DNA from: Flavobacterium amniphilum
GTDB lineage: Bacteria > Bacteroidota > Bacteroidia > Flavobacteriales > Flavobacteriaceae
Direction: 5' to 3'
Assembly (NCBI RefSeq): GCF_023634845.1
Contig: NZ_JAMLJL010000004.1
Location: forward strand, 1-64,000
DNA length: 64,000 nucleotides
Position numbers and translations under genes: made by a program
The notes under the pieces: model-generated
Seen by the model: the letters and a program-made list of their open reading frames with translations, nothing else
Databases searched by the model: none
Told to the model about the DNA's origin: nothing
In this document: one piece after another, positions 1 through 7,734 of the stretch
Layout: every line of letters starts with the position of its first letter
Position numbering within the stretch: the first letter of the stretch is position 1

Positions 1-165
1 GTTCAAAGGGTTGGCAGAGGACTATTGCGCTATATAAGTAACGAGCTTGGCGGATTTGATAGTTCACCTCTGCTTTCCTTTGAAAAAGATAATCATTTTT
101 TATCTAAGACAAAGTAAAGGCGGATTTGCACCCGAGCGTAGCGAACTGACGCAGTAATCCGTGTT
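1..165. other. Structured intergenic DNA, two nested hairpins
   Basis: No gene is seen from the window edge to the tandem array. Positions 2-20 (TTCAAAGG ... CAGAGG) are complementary to 66-84 (CCTCTG ... CCTTTGAA), making a long interrupted stem. A second stem pairs CGGATT near 121 with AATCCG near 157 and encloses a smaller GCGT/ACGC stem. This could be a transcript 3' end, a structured RNA, or an intergenic palindromic repeat. The left edge of the window cuts it, so identity is open. Confidence 0.4.
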
Positions 166-189
166 TTAAAAAATAATTCCCTCTTTTAA

Positions 190-441
190 CCTTTTTGATT
201 CAACGATGAGTCTTTTTGATTCAATGTTGAGCCTTTTTGACTCAATGACGAGTGTTTTTTACTCAACGACGAGTCTTTTTTACTCAATGATGAGTCTTTT
301 TTACTCAATGACGAGTGTTTTTTACTCAACGACGAGTCTTTTTTACTCAACGACGAGTCTTTTTTACTCAATGACGAGTCTTTTTTACTCAATGACGAGC
401 CTTTTTGATTCAATCAAGAACCCTTTTGATTCAATCCAGAG
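190..441. repeat. Tandem array, 12 units of 21 bp
   Basis: Twelve consecutive 21-bp units with no spacers. The core consensus is close to TCTTTTTTACTCAATGACGAG; the first three and last two units carry the variant CTTTTTGATTCAA. Because 21 is a multiple of three, both strands stay open as heptad-repeat ORFs (75 aa on the minus strand, 104 aa on the plus strand), but those peptides have no start context or conserved fold and I do not call them genes. The array lies just upstream of the sulfurtransferase gene. Two other arrays with the same 21-bp period but different sequence lie at 23712 and 49385. Confidence 0.95.
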
Positions 442-516
442 ACTTTACCTTCCTGCAAAAAAGAAAACCTTATCTTTTCGTATATTTGATTCAACTACAA
501 ACAACAAACGAAACAC

Positions 517-1359
517 ATGATCCCTATTATCAATGCAGAAGAACTGCTCAAACGTTACAAACAGGAAAACATACTAATTTTCGATGTTACCAATGGAAAA
601 GATGCCAAGTTAAATTACGATACCAAACATCTTGATGGCGCCCTATTTGTTGACCTAAACACCCAACTCGCTAACATAAAAGAAGATGCTGCAAACGGCG
701 GAAGACATCCTTTACCCAAAATTGAAGCATTTGCAGAAACCTTATCCAATCTGGGAATTAAACCGCAAAGTCATGTTGTTGTTTACGATGATAAAAACGG
801 ATCCAATGCTGCAGCTCGGTTTTGGTGGATGCTAAAAGCCGTTGGCCACGAAAAAGTGCAGGTATTGAACGGTGGAATTCAGGAAGCAAAAAAGGCTGGC
901 TTTCCTGTTAATTCGGATGTCGTAACTATAACAAAACCTGAATCTTATCCGGTTACCAACTGGAAACTCCCAATTACTGATATAAACGAAGTCGAAAACG
1001 TTTCAAAAGACACGAACCATTTAGTTATCGATGTCCGTGAAGCTGCAAGATACAAAGGCCAGACCGAACCCATTGATTTAATTGCCGGTCATATTCCCGG
1101 AGCCGTCAACGTTCCTTTTGCCGGTAATTTAGATGAAAACGGGTTGTTTCTTCCGTCAGAAACCTTAAAAGAAAAATACAGCCAACTCTTCCAAGACAAA
1201 AACTCTGAAAATATCATCATGCATTGCGGCTCCGGTGTTACAGCCTGTCATTCCCTTCTGGCTGTGGCTCATGCCGGCTTGGAAATCCCGAAATTGTATG
1301 TTGGTTCCTGGAGCGAATGGAGCCGTAACGATAAACCGGTTGAAACATCAGCATCCTAA
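517..1359 (+). CDS. sseA: 3-mercaptopyruvate/thiosulfate sulfurtransferase
   Basis: A 280-residue tandem rhodanese protein. It moves sulfane sulfur from 3-mercaptopyruvate or thiosulfate to a thiol acceptor or cyanide, in the cytoplasm. The N-terminal rhodanese fold (about 5-130) is the non-catalytic one. The C-terminal fold (about 155-275) carries the active-site loop CGSGVTAC with the persulfide cysteine at residue 237. The CGSGVT form of the loop is the one associated with mercaptopyruvate preference (family knowledge). The length is normal for SseA/TST. The start ATG follows an A-rich leader right after the 21-bp array. It looks monocistronic; the next gene has its own -7 box. Assignment to the family is secure, substrate preference is inferred. 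Confidence 0.9.
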   Translation: MIPIINAEELLKRYKQENILIFDVTNGKDAKLNYDTKHLDGALFVDLNTQLANIKEDAANGGRHPLPKIEAFAETLSNLGIKPQSHVVVYDDKNGSNAAARFWWMLKAVGHEKVQVLNGGIQEAKKAGFPVNSDVVTITKPESYPVTNWKLPITDINEVENVSKDTNHLVIDVREAARYKGQTEPIDLIAGHIPGAVNVPFAGNLDENGLFLPSETLKEKYSQLFQDKNSENIIMHCGSGVTACHSLLAVAHAGLEIPKLYVGSWSEWSRNDKPVETSAS

Positions 1360-1467
1360 AAACAGTTTATTTAAATTTTAAGAAATAACGCACAATTTCT
1401 TTTGAAAAAAGTAAAAAAACACTAAGTTTACGACTGAATGATTTTTTTAAAATCAACTGGTTTTTAG

Positions 1468-1475
1468 TAAATTTG
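1468..1475 (+). promoter_or_regulatory. -7 box of the Panacea gene
   Basis: TAAATTTG fits the Bacteroidota -7 consensus TAnnTTTG. It lies 42 bp before the ATG at 1518 and overlaps the longer TTG-started frame that opens at 1473, which argues that the ATG at 1518 is the real start. Confidence 0.55.
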
Positions 1476-1517
1476 CAGAAGGAAATAAAATTTGAAACAA
1501 TTCAAAACCAAAACTTT

Positions 1518-1973
1518 ATGATTTACACGCCAAGACAGATAGCAGATTTTTTTCTTTATGTAGGTAAAGATGATCAATCCATGACACCAATGAAAATAAT
1601 CAAATTGGTATACATAGCCCATGGATGGAGCTTAGGACTTTACAATAAACCCCTCATTACCGAATCTCCCCAAGCGTGGAAATATGGTCCGGTTATCCCG
1701 AGTCTATACGATGAATTCAGACAATACGGGAACCAGAAAATAGACATCCCTGTTCCCGAAAATCCAATCCAGGATGAAAAAACAAACAAGCTTTTGGAGA
1801 AAATCTGGAATACTTACGGCAAATATACTGCCATTCAGTTAAGTGCAATGACCCACGAACCGGAGACACCTTGGTCGATTACATGGGAAAAGGCAAAAAA
1901 ACAATACAAAACTTTAAATTTAACGATTCCGGACAATCTGATTCAGGAACATTATACGGCTAAAAAAGCATAA
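1518..1973 (+). CDS. Panacea-domain (DUF4065/SocA-like) protein, probable antitoxin
   Basis: A 151-residue protein matching the Panacea (DUF4065, SocA-like) domain: the N-terminal helix MTPMKIIKLVYIAHGW (about 22-37) and the family's W-KYGPVIPSLYDEF segment (about 54-67) are both present. The domain is known as a promiscuous antitoxin that neutralises many unrelated toxins, and in Caulobacter SocA it acts as a ClpXP adaptor. The frame is open from a TTG at 1473, but a -7 box overlaps that start, so I use the ATG at 1518. Ten bases separate its stop from the next ORF, a small two-TM protein that fits a membrane-acting toxin. The family call is firm; the toxin-antitoxin role rests on pairing. 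Confidence 0.75.
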   Translation: MIYTPRQIADFFLYVGKDDQSMTPMKIIKLVYIAHGWSLGLYNKPLITESPQAWKYGPVIPSLYDEFRQYGNQKIDIPVPENPIQDEKTNKLLEKIWNTYGKYTAIQLSAMTHEPETPWSITWEKAKKQYKTLNLTIPDNLIQEHYTAKKA

Positions 1974-1982
1974 TCTTTAAAA

Positions 1983-2387
1983 ATGGAAGAAAGCTTATTA
2001 GACCGAATACCGGAAAATGTCAAGTCATTGCCCGACGTTAAAGCATCGGCTGAAGAGGTTAGCTATGCCAACAAATCTGACCAACGATCAGAAACAAAAG
2101 ATGAATTAAAAAATGCTCAAATCAAGAAGCTTTTATCTGAAAATGAGCGCTACAGAGAGGACACCTCTCTCCGGAAAGCATTAGCAACTGCTTTTACTAT
2201 GATTATCACGTTCTGGCTTTTAGCAGTTCTTTTAATTTTGATTGGAAATCACTGCAACCATTTCAATCTAAGTGACAATGTACTGATCACTTTGCTTGTT
2301 ACCACAACGGCAAATGTAATTGGTATGATGCTGATTATCCTACGGAATTTATTCCCGTCAAGTGATGCTCCGAATGACAAGTCATAA
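1983..2387 (+). CDS. Small two-TM protein, candidate toxin partner of Panacea
   Basis: A 134-residue protein with a charged, coiled-coil-prone N-terminal half (about 1-64) and two hydrophobic helices (about 68-88 and 99-120) joined by a short loop with Cys and His. The segment around residues 98-115 (NVLITLLVTTTANVIG) resembles a conserved two-TM module that I have seen in many small bacterial membrane proteins, but I cannot name the family. It directly follows the Panacea gene and probably shares its transcript, which ends at the hairpin near 2427. A membrane-perturbing toxin is the simplest reading. A plain membrane accessory protein is possible. Confidence 0.6.
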   Translation: MEESLLDRIPENVKSLPDVKASAEEVSYANKSDQRSETKDELKNAQIKKLLSENERYREDTSLRKALATAFTMIITFWLLAVLLILIGNHCNHFNLSDNVLITLLVTTTANVIGMMLIILRNLFPSSDAPNDKS

Positions 2388-2426
2388 AAAATGCACAAAT
2401 AAATTCACTACCTAAAAATAATCAAC

Positions 2427-2460
2427 TCCCCTATTGTACTACACAGTCGGGGATTTTTTA
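2427..2460 (+). terminator. Terminator after the Panacea/two-TM pair
   Basis: TCCCC at 2427-2431 pairs with GGGGA at 2449-2453, with a short inner TGT/ACA pairing, followed by six T. The T-run overlaps the -7 box of the next gene. Confidence 0.55.
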
Positions 2461-2466
2461 TCTTTG
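2459..2466 (+). promoter_or_regulatory. -7 box, transcript probably leaderless
   Basis: TATCTTTG ends only three bases before the ATG at 2470. With the usual distance from this box to the start site, the RNA should begin at or very near the A of the ATG. Confidence 0.5.
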
Positions 2467-2469
2467 GGT

Positions 2470-3216
2470 ATGAAAAAAACATTCTTATTATTCCTGCTCT
2501 TTCTTCTTAATTTTTCAGCAACACAAATCGGTTCAATCGAAAAAAGCATTAAAGAGAAAGACATTACACTTTTCGACAAAAAAAGAAACAGGGAAATCCC
2601 GGTAACATTATACCTTCCGGAGCATACAAAAAATGCACCATTGGCCATTATAAGCCACGGATATAGCCAGAACCAACTTGGAGCCAACAAAGGCTATTCC
2701 TTTATAGGCAAATCATTAGCAGCAAAAGGTTATTTTGTTGCCAGCATCCAACACGAATTACCAACAGACGAATTAATGCCTACAACCGGTGAAATCAAAA
2801 TAGTCCGGAAACCATTCTGGGAAAGAGGTTCAGAAAACATTCTCTATGTTATCAATGATTTCAGAAAAAGATATCCTAAGCTTAATTTCAATAAAAACAC
2901 AATAATTGGTCATTCGATGGGCGGTGACATTTCGGTTACTTTTTCAATAAAACATCCTGAATTAGTTGACAAACTGATTACACTTGACCAGAGAAGAGTG
3001 GCTTTTCCAAGAGTAAAACAGCCTAAAATCTATTCCTTACGTTCGAGCGACCAACCGGCTGATGAAGACGTAATTCCGTCTGAAACAGAACAAAAAGAAT
3101 TGGGAATAACGATCGTCAAATTGCCGAACACCATCCATAACGTAATGAATGACCATGCTTCTGCAGAACAAAAAAAAGAGATGTTGTCATGGATTTCCAA
3201 ATTCATTACCGAATAA
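2470..3216 (+). CDS. Secreted alpha/beta-hydrolase
   Basis: A 248-residue exported alpha/beta-hydrolase. Residues 1-18 (MKKTFLLFLLFLLNFSAT) form a signal peptide. The nucleophile elbow GHSMGG places the catalytic serine at residue 149. A late Asp and the HNVMNDH region supply plausible acid and histidine residues. The fold resembles dienelactone hydrolase/PET-hydrolase-like esterases rather than peptidases. The frame extends 12 codons upstream but overlaps the -7 box and terminator, so the ATG at 2470 is preferred. The substrate cannot be read from the sequence. The gene appears single, with its own promoter. Confidence 0.7.
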   Translation: MKKTFLLFLLFLLNFSATQIGSIEKSIKEKDITLFDKKRNREIPVTLYLPEHTKNAPLAIISHGYSQNQLGANKGYSFIGKSLAAKGYFVASIQHELPTDELMPTTGEIKIVRKPFWERGSENILYVINDFRKRYPKLNFNKNTIIGHSMGGDISVTFSIKHPELVDKLITLDQRRVAFPRVKQPKIYSLRSSDQPADEDVIPSETEQKELGITIVKLPNTIHNVMNDHASAEQKKEMLSWISKFITE

Positions 3217-3302
3217 AATATGCTTTTCTGGAATTCAAGTATTCTTTTAGCGGATACAAAACCCAGATATACTATGAATACTGCAATAATAAGAGATTTT
3301 CT

Positions 3303-3310
3303 TATCTTTG
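3303..3310 (+). promoter_or_regulatory. -7 box, transcript probably leaderless
   Basis: TATCTTTG, again three bases before the ATG used (3314). The layout is the same as at 2459, so two neighbouring genes seem to make leaderless mRNA. Confidence 0.5.
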
Positions 3311-3313
3311 ATT

Positions 3314-3946
3314 ATGTCTAAAAACTGTCCACTTTGTCATCATTCCAGTACACTCTTTTGTGAATACAAAACCCGTTTGTATTATGAATGTTCTGCCTGT
3401 AAGGGAATTTTTCTGAATCCGAATCAGTACATGGATTTTGAAAACGAAGAGAAACACTATCGTTTTCACAATAATGATGTCAATGACAAAGGCTATCAAA
3501 ACTTTGTATCACCAATCACTACAGGAATTCTTGCTGATTTTACAGATAGTCATTCAGGCTTGGATTTTGGTGCCGGAACAGGTTCTGCGATTTCAAAAGT
3601 TTTACTGGACAATGGTTTCCAAATAGTGCAATACGATCCTTTTTTTCATAATCATCCCGAGTTACTGGAAGCTCAATACGATTATATTGCCTGTTGCGAA
3701 GTAGTTGAGCATTTTCATCATCCCGCAAAAGAATTTGAATTACTTAAAAAACTGTTGAAACCAAACGGAAAACTTTACATCATGACACATTTGTATGACA
3801 AATCTGTTGATTTCACAAACTGGTACTACAAAAACGACCATACCCATGTTTTCATGTATCAACAGGAAACGATGGAGTGGATTGCCAAAACTATCGGGTT
3901 TCGTAAGGTGGAAATTAAAAACCGGCTGGTTATTTTTTCGAATTAA
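3314..3946 (+). CDS. Zinc-ribbon class I SAM methyltransferase
   Basis: A 210-residue protein. It begins with a four-cysteine zinc ribbon (Cys5, Cys8, Cys26, Cys29) followed by a Rossmann methyltransferase domain (Methyltransf_23-like). The SAM-binding motif I (DFGAGTG) lies near residues 83-90 and the acidic/EVVEH segment near 125-130. The C-terminus has DHTHVF, typical of this group. The substrate is unknown; relatives act on small molecules or glycans. The longer frame opens at a TTG inside the -7 box, so the ATG at 3314 is the start. Its stop overlaps the convergent GlcD-like gene by four bases. Confidence 0.75.
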   Translation: MSKNCPLCHHSSTLFCEYKTRLYYECSACKGIFLNPNQYMDFENEEKHYRFHNNDVNDKGYQNFVSPITTGILADFTDSHSGLDFGAGTGSAISKVLLDNGFQIVQYDPFFHNHPELLEAQYDYIACCEVVEHFHHPAKEFELLKKLLKPNGKLYIMTHLYDKSVDFTNWYYKNDHTHVFMYQQETMEWIAKTIGFRKVEIKNRLVIFSN

Positions 3947-5346
3947 TTCCGTTCCGGTAAAATTTTACCCGGATTCATGATATTATTCGGATCGAAAATA
4001 TATTTGATCTGTTCCATGATTTCCAGATGGCTTTTTGAAAATGCCATGTCCATGTAGTTTTTCTGAACATACCCAATTCCGTGTTCACCTGAAAGAGTTC
4101 CCTTAAGAGACAATGTCAAATCAAATATTTCACGGATACCTTTCGGTACTTCCGTTTTCCAGTTTTCATCGGTCATATCGCCTTTTATGATATTCACGTG
4201 GAGATTTCCGTCACCGGCATGGCCGTAGCAAACCGATTTAAATCCGTATTTAGCACCAATGGTTTTAATCCCTTTCAATAAAACCGGTAATTCATAACGT
4301 GGTACAACCGTATCTTCTTCTTTAAACACCGAATTGGACTTAACCGCTTCTGCCACTCCCCTGCGCATTTTCCACAGCGCATTTTTCTGATCATCTGTAT
4401 CGGCGAATAAAACCTCATCGATTTCGAATTGTTCCACTACTGTCATGATTTTTTCAGCCTCCAGCATTAAAACATCCGGATAGTTACCATCCACTTCGAT
4501 TAGTAAATGTGCCTGATGCTCCGGTTTGACTTCCACACTAACACCTTCAATAAAGCGGACTGCCCAGTCAATTGCATCACGTTCCATAAATTCCAGTGCA
4601 CTGGGTACAATTCCCGCCCTGAATATTGCCGAAACCGCTTCGCAGGCCTGTTCTGCCTTGAAGAAAGGAACCAGCATTAATACATTGTGGGAATTTTTGG
4701 GCCATAACTTGAGTACAGCTTTTGTTACAACCCCCAAAGTTCCTTCGCTTCCCACCATCAGTTGTGTCAAGTTATAACCTGTCGAATTTTTAAGCGTATT
4801 GGCACCAGTCCAGATAATTTCACCGTTAGGCAATACAACTTCAAGGTTTAGCACATAATCTTTTGTAACTCCATATTTCACGGCACGTGCACCTCCGGCA
4901 TTTTCGGCAATGTTTCCACCAATGAAACAACTTCCCATACTGCTGGGATCTACTGGATAGAACAAACCTTTTTCCGCGACAGCATCACGCAGTACTTGTG
5001 TAATAACACCCGGTTCGGTAATAACCTGTCCGTTTTTTTCATCAATTTCGATTATTTTATTCAGTCTTTCCGTTGACAAACCGATTCCTTTCAGTATACA
5101 CAATGCGCCACCGCTTAAGCCTGTTCTTCCGCCAATTGGAACTACAGCAGTATAATGTTCGTTAGCCAGTTTCATGATAGCCGATACTTCTTGTGCTGTT
5201 CCCGGCTTTACGACAACTCCGGGAGGAAACACATAATCTTCGGTTTCATCGTGACCATAATGATTACGGGTTTCTTCATCAGTAAAAACATAAGATTCAC
5301 CAACTATTTCTTTTAATTTATGTAGTATTTCGGATGTGATTGTCAT
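3943..5346 (-). CDS. glcD: FAD-linked 2-hydroxyacid oxidase (GlcD/D-lactate dehydrogenase type)
   Basis: A 467-residue flavoprotein of the FAD_binding_4/FAD-oxidase C family. The PP-loop FAD site includes PIGGRTGLSGGAL (about 72-84) and NAGGARAVKYG (about 152-162). The C-terminal cap has GHAGDGNLH (about 381-389) and ends with FDPNNIMNPGKILP, the family's C-terminal signature. It oxidises a D-2-hydroxyacid such as D-lactate or glycolate to the 2-oxoacid and passes electrons to the respiratory chain or an electron-transfer flavoprotein. No GlcE, GlcF or Fe-S subunit gene lies nearby, so a stand-alone D-lactate dehydrogenase role is at least as likely as glycolate oxidase. Confidence 0.85.
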   Translation of the reverse strand: MTITSEILHKLKEIVGESYVFTDEETRNHYGHDETEDYVFPPGVVVKPGTAQEVSAIMKLANEHYTAVVPIGGRTGLSGGALCILKGIGLSTERLNKIIEIDEKNGQVITEPGVITQVLRDAVAEKGLFYPVDPSSMGSCFIGGNIAENAGGARAVKYGVTKDYVLNLEVVLPNGEIIWTGANTLKNSTGYNLTQLMVGSEGTLGVVTKAVLKLWPKNSHNVLMLVPFFKAEQACEAVSAIFRAGIVPSALEFMERDAIDWAVRFIEGVSVEVKPEHQAHLLIEVDGNYPDVLMLEAEKIMTVVEQFEIDEVLFADTDDQKNALWKMRRGVAEAVKSNSVFKEEDTVVPRYELPVLLKGIKTIGAKYGFKSVCYGHAGDGNLHVNIIKGDMTDENWKTEVPKGIREIFDLTLSLKGTLSGEHGIGYVQKNYMDMAFSKSHLEIMEQIKYIFDPNNIMNPGKILPERN

Positions 5347-5427
5347 TTTAATTTATGCGTTGATTTTTAACAAATTTAAGAAACTTACTCTACGGATTGC
5401 AAGAGTTTCCGTCAAATTTTACACACC

Positions 5428-5514
5428 CTAGCCCTGATGGAAACGGCATCCTTTTCCGGTGGCTGAGGCTCCGAAGTCACCGGAAAAGATATAGTGTACA
5501 GCAGGAAATAGCTC
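5428..5514 (+). ncRNA. Structured RNA element, Flavo-1-like, copy A
   Basis: An intergenic element with a homologue on the other strand at 16855-16944. The two share CTAGCCC, GGCATCCTTTT, GGCTGAGGCTC, AAAAGATA and GGAAATAGCT. The central hairpin is CTTTTCCGGTG ... CACCGGAAAAG here and CTTTTTACG ... CGTAAAAAG in the other copy. The outer helix CCTG/CAGG is CCCG/CGGG in the other copy. These compensatory changes show selection on RNA structure. From memory it fits the Flavo-1 motif of Rfam; a covariance-model search would settle this. It sits antisense to, and just beyond the stop codon of, the AEC transporter gene. Confidence 0.6.
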
Positions 5515-5517
5515 CTT

Positions 5518-6429
5518 CTAAACAAATTTCAACACATAATACCAAAAAACAAGCGTTAGAAATGATACCGGAATTCCAAAACCCACCATCATCGAACTCA
5601 GTTTAGGTTTCAAACCGTAAGTAGAGGCCACAATAGTTCCTGTAATCATGGGTGCCATAGCCGATTCGAATAAAGAAACCTGTATTTCCGGGCCGTTCGC
5701 TTTTAAAATCAAAACATACAAAGTATAAAAGAAAGCAGGCATCAGAAATAACTTGAAGAATAAACCAAGACTCAGGAATTTCCAATGTTTACTTTTAAGG
5801 TCAAAATCCAATTGCATTCCAACCGCTACCAAAGCAATAGGTGTTACTGTACTGCCCAAACGCTGAAAAACAGATTGCAGAATTTCCGGAAAATCCATAG
5901 TAATACAATTCAATAAAACAGCAAATGAAAATGCAATGAATGGCGGAAAGAGAAGTACTTTTTTCAAAATTTCGCTTGAACTTGTTTTTCCCCTCGAGAA
6001 AAGTGTTGCCACTAAAATAGCCAAAGTAGATACCACAACAAACGAACCGGGCTGATCAACAATAATGGCCGTTTTTAATCCTTCCTTACCATAAACAGCT
6101 TCCACCAAAGGAAATCCTACAAAAGATGTATTCCCCAAACCGGCAGTTATGATTAAACAGCCTGTCAGTTTTTTAGACCAATTGAATAATCTGCCAAAAA
6201 CAGAAAAAAACACAAATGAAAGTGCAAATCCAAGCCATGCAATTCCTAATGGGAATAACAGTTTTGTGCTGATTTCCAGTTTTGGAATATAATACAGCGC
6301 AATCGACGGAAGTGATATATAAATAACAAACTGATTGAGTGTTTTATAGCTTAATGGCGGAAATGCCGGATTCTTTCTGAGGAAAAAACCCAAAAACATA
6401 CACACAAAGACCAAGAGAATGTTATCCAT
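5518..6429 (-). CDS. AEC (auxin efflux carrier)-family transporter
   Basis: A 303-residue inner-membrane protein with about ten hydrophobic segments arranged as two five-helix halves, the layout of the AEC/BASS-like fold. It starts with MDNILLVFVCMFLGFFLR, typical of the family. Bacterial members move organic anions such as malate or lactate, or are uncharacterised. It lies next to the 2-hydroxyacid oxidase gene on the same strand, separated by 170 bp holding the Flavo-1-like element, so a link to hydroxyacid transport is possible but unproven. Confidence 0.8.
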   Translation of the reverse strand: MDNILLVFVCMFLGFFLRKNPAFPPLSYKTLNQFVIYISLPSIALYYIPKLEISTKLLFPLGIAWLGFALSFVFFSVFGRLFNWSKKLTGCLIITAGLGNTSFVGFPLVEAVYGKEGLKTAIIVDQPGSFVVVSTLAILVATLFSRGKTSSSEILKKVLLFPPFIAFSFAVLLNCITMDFPEILQSVFQRLGSTVTPIALVAVGMQLDFDLKSKHWKFLSLGLFFKLFLMPAFFYTLYVLILKANGPEIQVSLFESAMAPMITGTIVASTYGLKPKLSSMMVGFGIPVSFLTLVFWYYVLKFV

Positions 6430-6528
6430 AATTATTCAACTGACTGACAAAATTAAAGGTAAATCTTATATTATACTGTTGATTTTTAAATTTTAAGTAA
6501 ATTTATGATGCAGATTGAAATCTCTTCT

Positions 6529-6536
6529 TATATTTG
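6529..6536 (+). promoter_or_regulatory. -7 box of the Rrf2-type regulator
   Basis: TATATTTG, 20 bp before the ATG at 6557. It lies inside a longer frame starting with TTG at 6515, supporting the shorter start. Confidence 0.6.
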
Positions 6537-6556
6537 CAATATATTTTATTACAGTT

Positions 6557-6964
6557 ATGATATCCGGCAAGTTTGCAATAACCACTCACATTCTTACGCT
6601 GTTAGCCAAATTCCCAAATGAATTTCTGGCTTCAGAATATATTGCGGGCAGTTTGAATATCCATCCTGTATTAGTCCGGAAAGAAATTGCCAACCTTAAA
6701 AAAAACAACTTAATAGAAAGTAAAGAAGGAAAAAATGGTGGTGTAAAACTTACTGTTTCACCCTCAAGCCTTACTTTGGAAAAAATATTCAAGATCACTT
6801 TTGATAAAGCTTCATTGGGATTTTCGAAAAATGACCCTAATCCGAAATGTCCTGTCGGAAAAAAAATAAATGACAATTTGAGCAATCTATATGAAGATTT
6901 AAACCAAACCATCAGTGAGCAGTTGGCAAAAATCACATTGGAAGAATTTACAGAAAAATTTTAG
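6557..6964 (+). CDS. Rrf2-family transcriptional regulator
   Basis: A 135-residue winged-helix regulator of the Rrf2 family. The HTH spans about residues 20-50 (SEYIAGSLNIHPVLVRKEIANL) followed by the wing KEGKNGGVKL. Only one cysteine (in NPKCPVG) is present, so the three-cysteine Fe-S site of IscR/NsrR is absent. That fits the YwnA-like branch. The gene is 56 bp upstream of an NAD(P)-binding Rossmann gene on the same strand, the same pairing as Bacillus ywnA-ywnB as I recall it, which suggests that it controls that gene, perhaps in redox or electrophile stress. Confidence 0.8.
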   Translation: MISGKFAITTHILTLLAKFPNEFLASEYIAGSLNIHPVLVRKEIANLKKNNLIESKEGKNGGVKLTVSPSSLTLEKIFKITFDKASLGFSKNDPNPKCPVGKKINDNLSNLYEDLNQTISEQLAKITLEEFTEKF

Positions 6965-7020
6965 ACTATTTTTTTATCTAAAACTGTAACTAATTTTATT
7001 ACATAATAAATTTTAAAATC

Positions 7021-7662
7021 ATGAAAGTAGCAATTATCGGAGCCTCAGGATTTGTAGGCTCAAGCATTTTAGAAGAAGTAAAAAACCGTAATCATGAGGT
7101 AACGGCGATAGCAAGAAACGCTAAAACTAAAGAAACTGTAAACTGGATACAGGCAGATATTTTTGATTCAGATCAATTGGCCGAAAACCTTAAAGGACAT
7201 GATGTGATTGTCAGTGCTTACAATCCGGGATGGGCAAACCCAAACATTTATGATGATTTCATTTCGGGGTCAAAATCGATACTGGAGGCTGTAAAAAAAT
7301 CAGGGGTAAATCGATACATTACCATCGGTGGAGCTGGCAGCCTATATGTAGCTCCAGGAGTACAGGCTGTTGACACACCTGATTTTCCGAAAGAATATTA
7401 CAACGCAGCAACTGCAGCCAGGGATTTTTTGAATTATATTAAAGAAGAAAAAGAATTGGATTGGACACTGTTCAGTCCGGCATTTGAAATGTTACCAACG
7501 ACAACAACCGGACGAACAGGAAAATACCGTTTGGGCTTGGAAGAACCAGTATTCAATGACGAACAACGCAGTATCCTTTCGGTAGAAGATTTAGCAGTTG
7601 TGATTGCCGATGAACTTGAAAATCCGAAACATCATCAAGTCCGTTTTACTGCAGCTTATTAA
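7021..7662 (+). CDS. NAD(P)-binding Rossmann protein, YwnB/NmrA-like
   Basis: A 213-residue atypical short-chain dehydrogenase. The dinucleotide site GASGFVGSSI is at residues 7-16, followed by acidic/basic residues after the second strand (IARN) that favour NADP. The middle has YITIGGAGSLY and DWTLFSPAFEM, typical of the NAD(P)H-binding 10/YwnB family. Members are flavin/quinone-type reductases or NADPH sensors, and no substrate can be assigned. It probably shares control with the Rrf2 gene upstream. Confidence 0.75.
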   Translation: MKVAIIGASGFVGSSILEEVKNRNHEVTAIARNAKTKETVNWIQADIFDSDQLAENLKGHDVIVSAYNPGWANPNIYDDFISGSKSILEAVKKSGVNRYITIGGAGSLYVAPGVQAVDTPDFPKEYYNAATAARDFLNYIKEEKELDWTLFSPAFEMLPTTTTGRTGKYRLGLEEPVFNDEQRSILSVEDLAVVIADELENPKHHQVRFTAAY

Positions 7663-7734
7663 GAAATGAAAAAGAAATGTGGGCAATACGCATAAATTTT
7701 GAACATTGTCCACTTTTTCTTTACTTTTACAGGG

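Noticed and set aside
190-441. CRISPR array
   Set aside because: Units are contiguous with no unique spacers, and no cas genes are in the window; same for 23712 and 49385.
186-520. Heptad-repeat ORFs of 75 and 104 residues over the 21-bp array
   Set aside because: Open only because 21 is a multiple of three; no start context, no fold, and the same happens on both strands.
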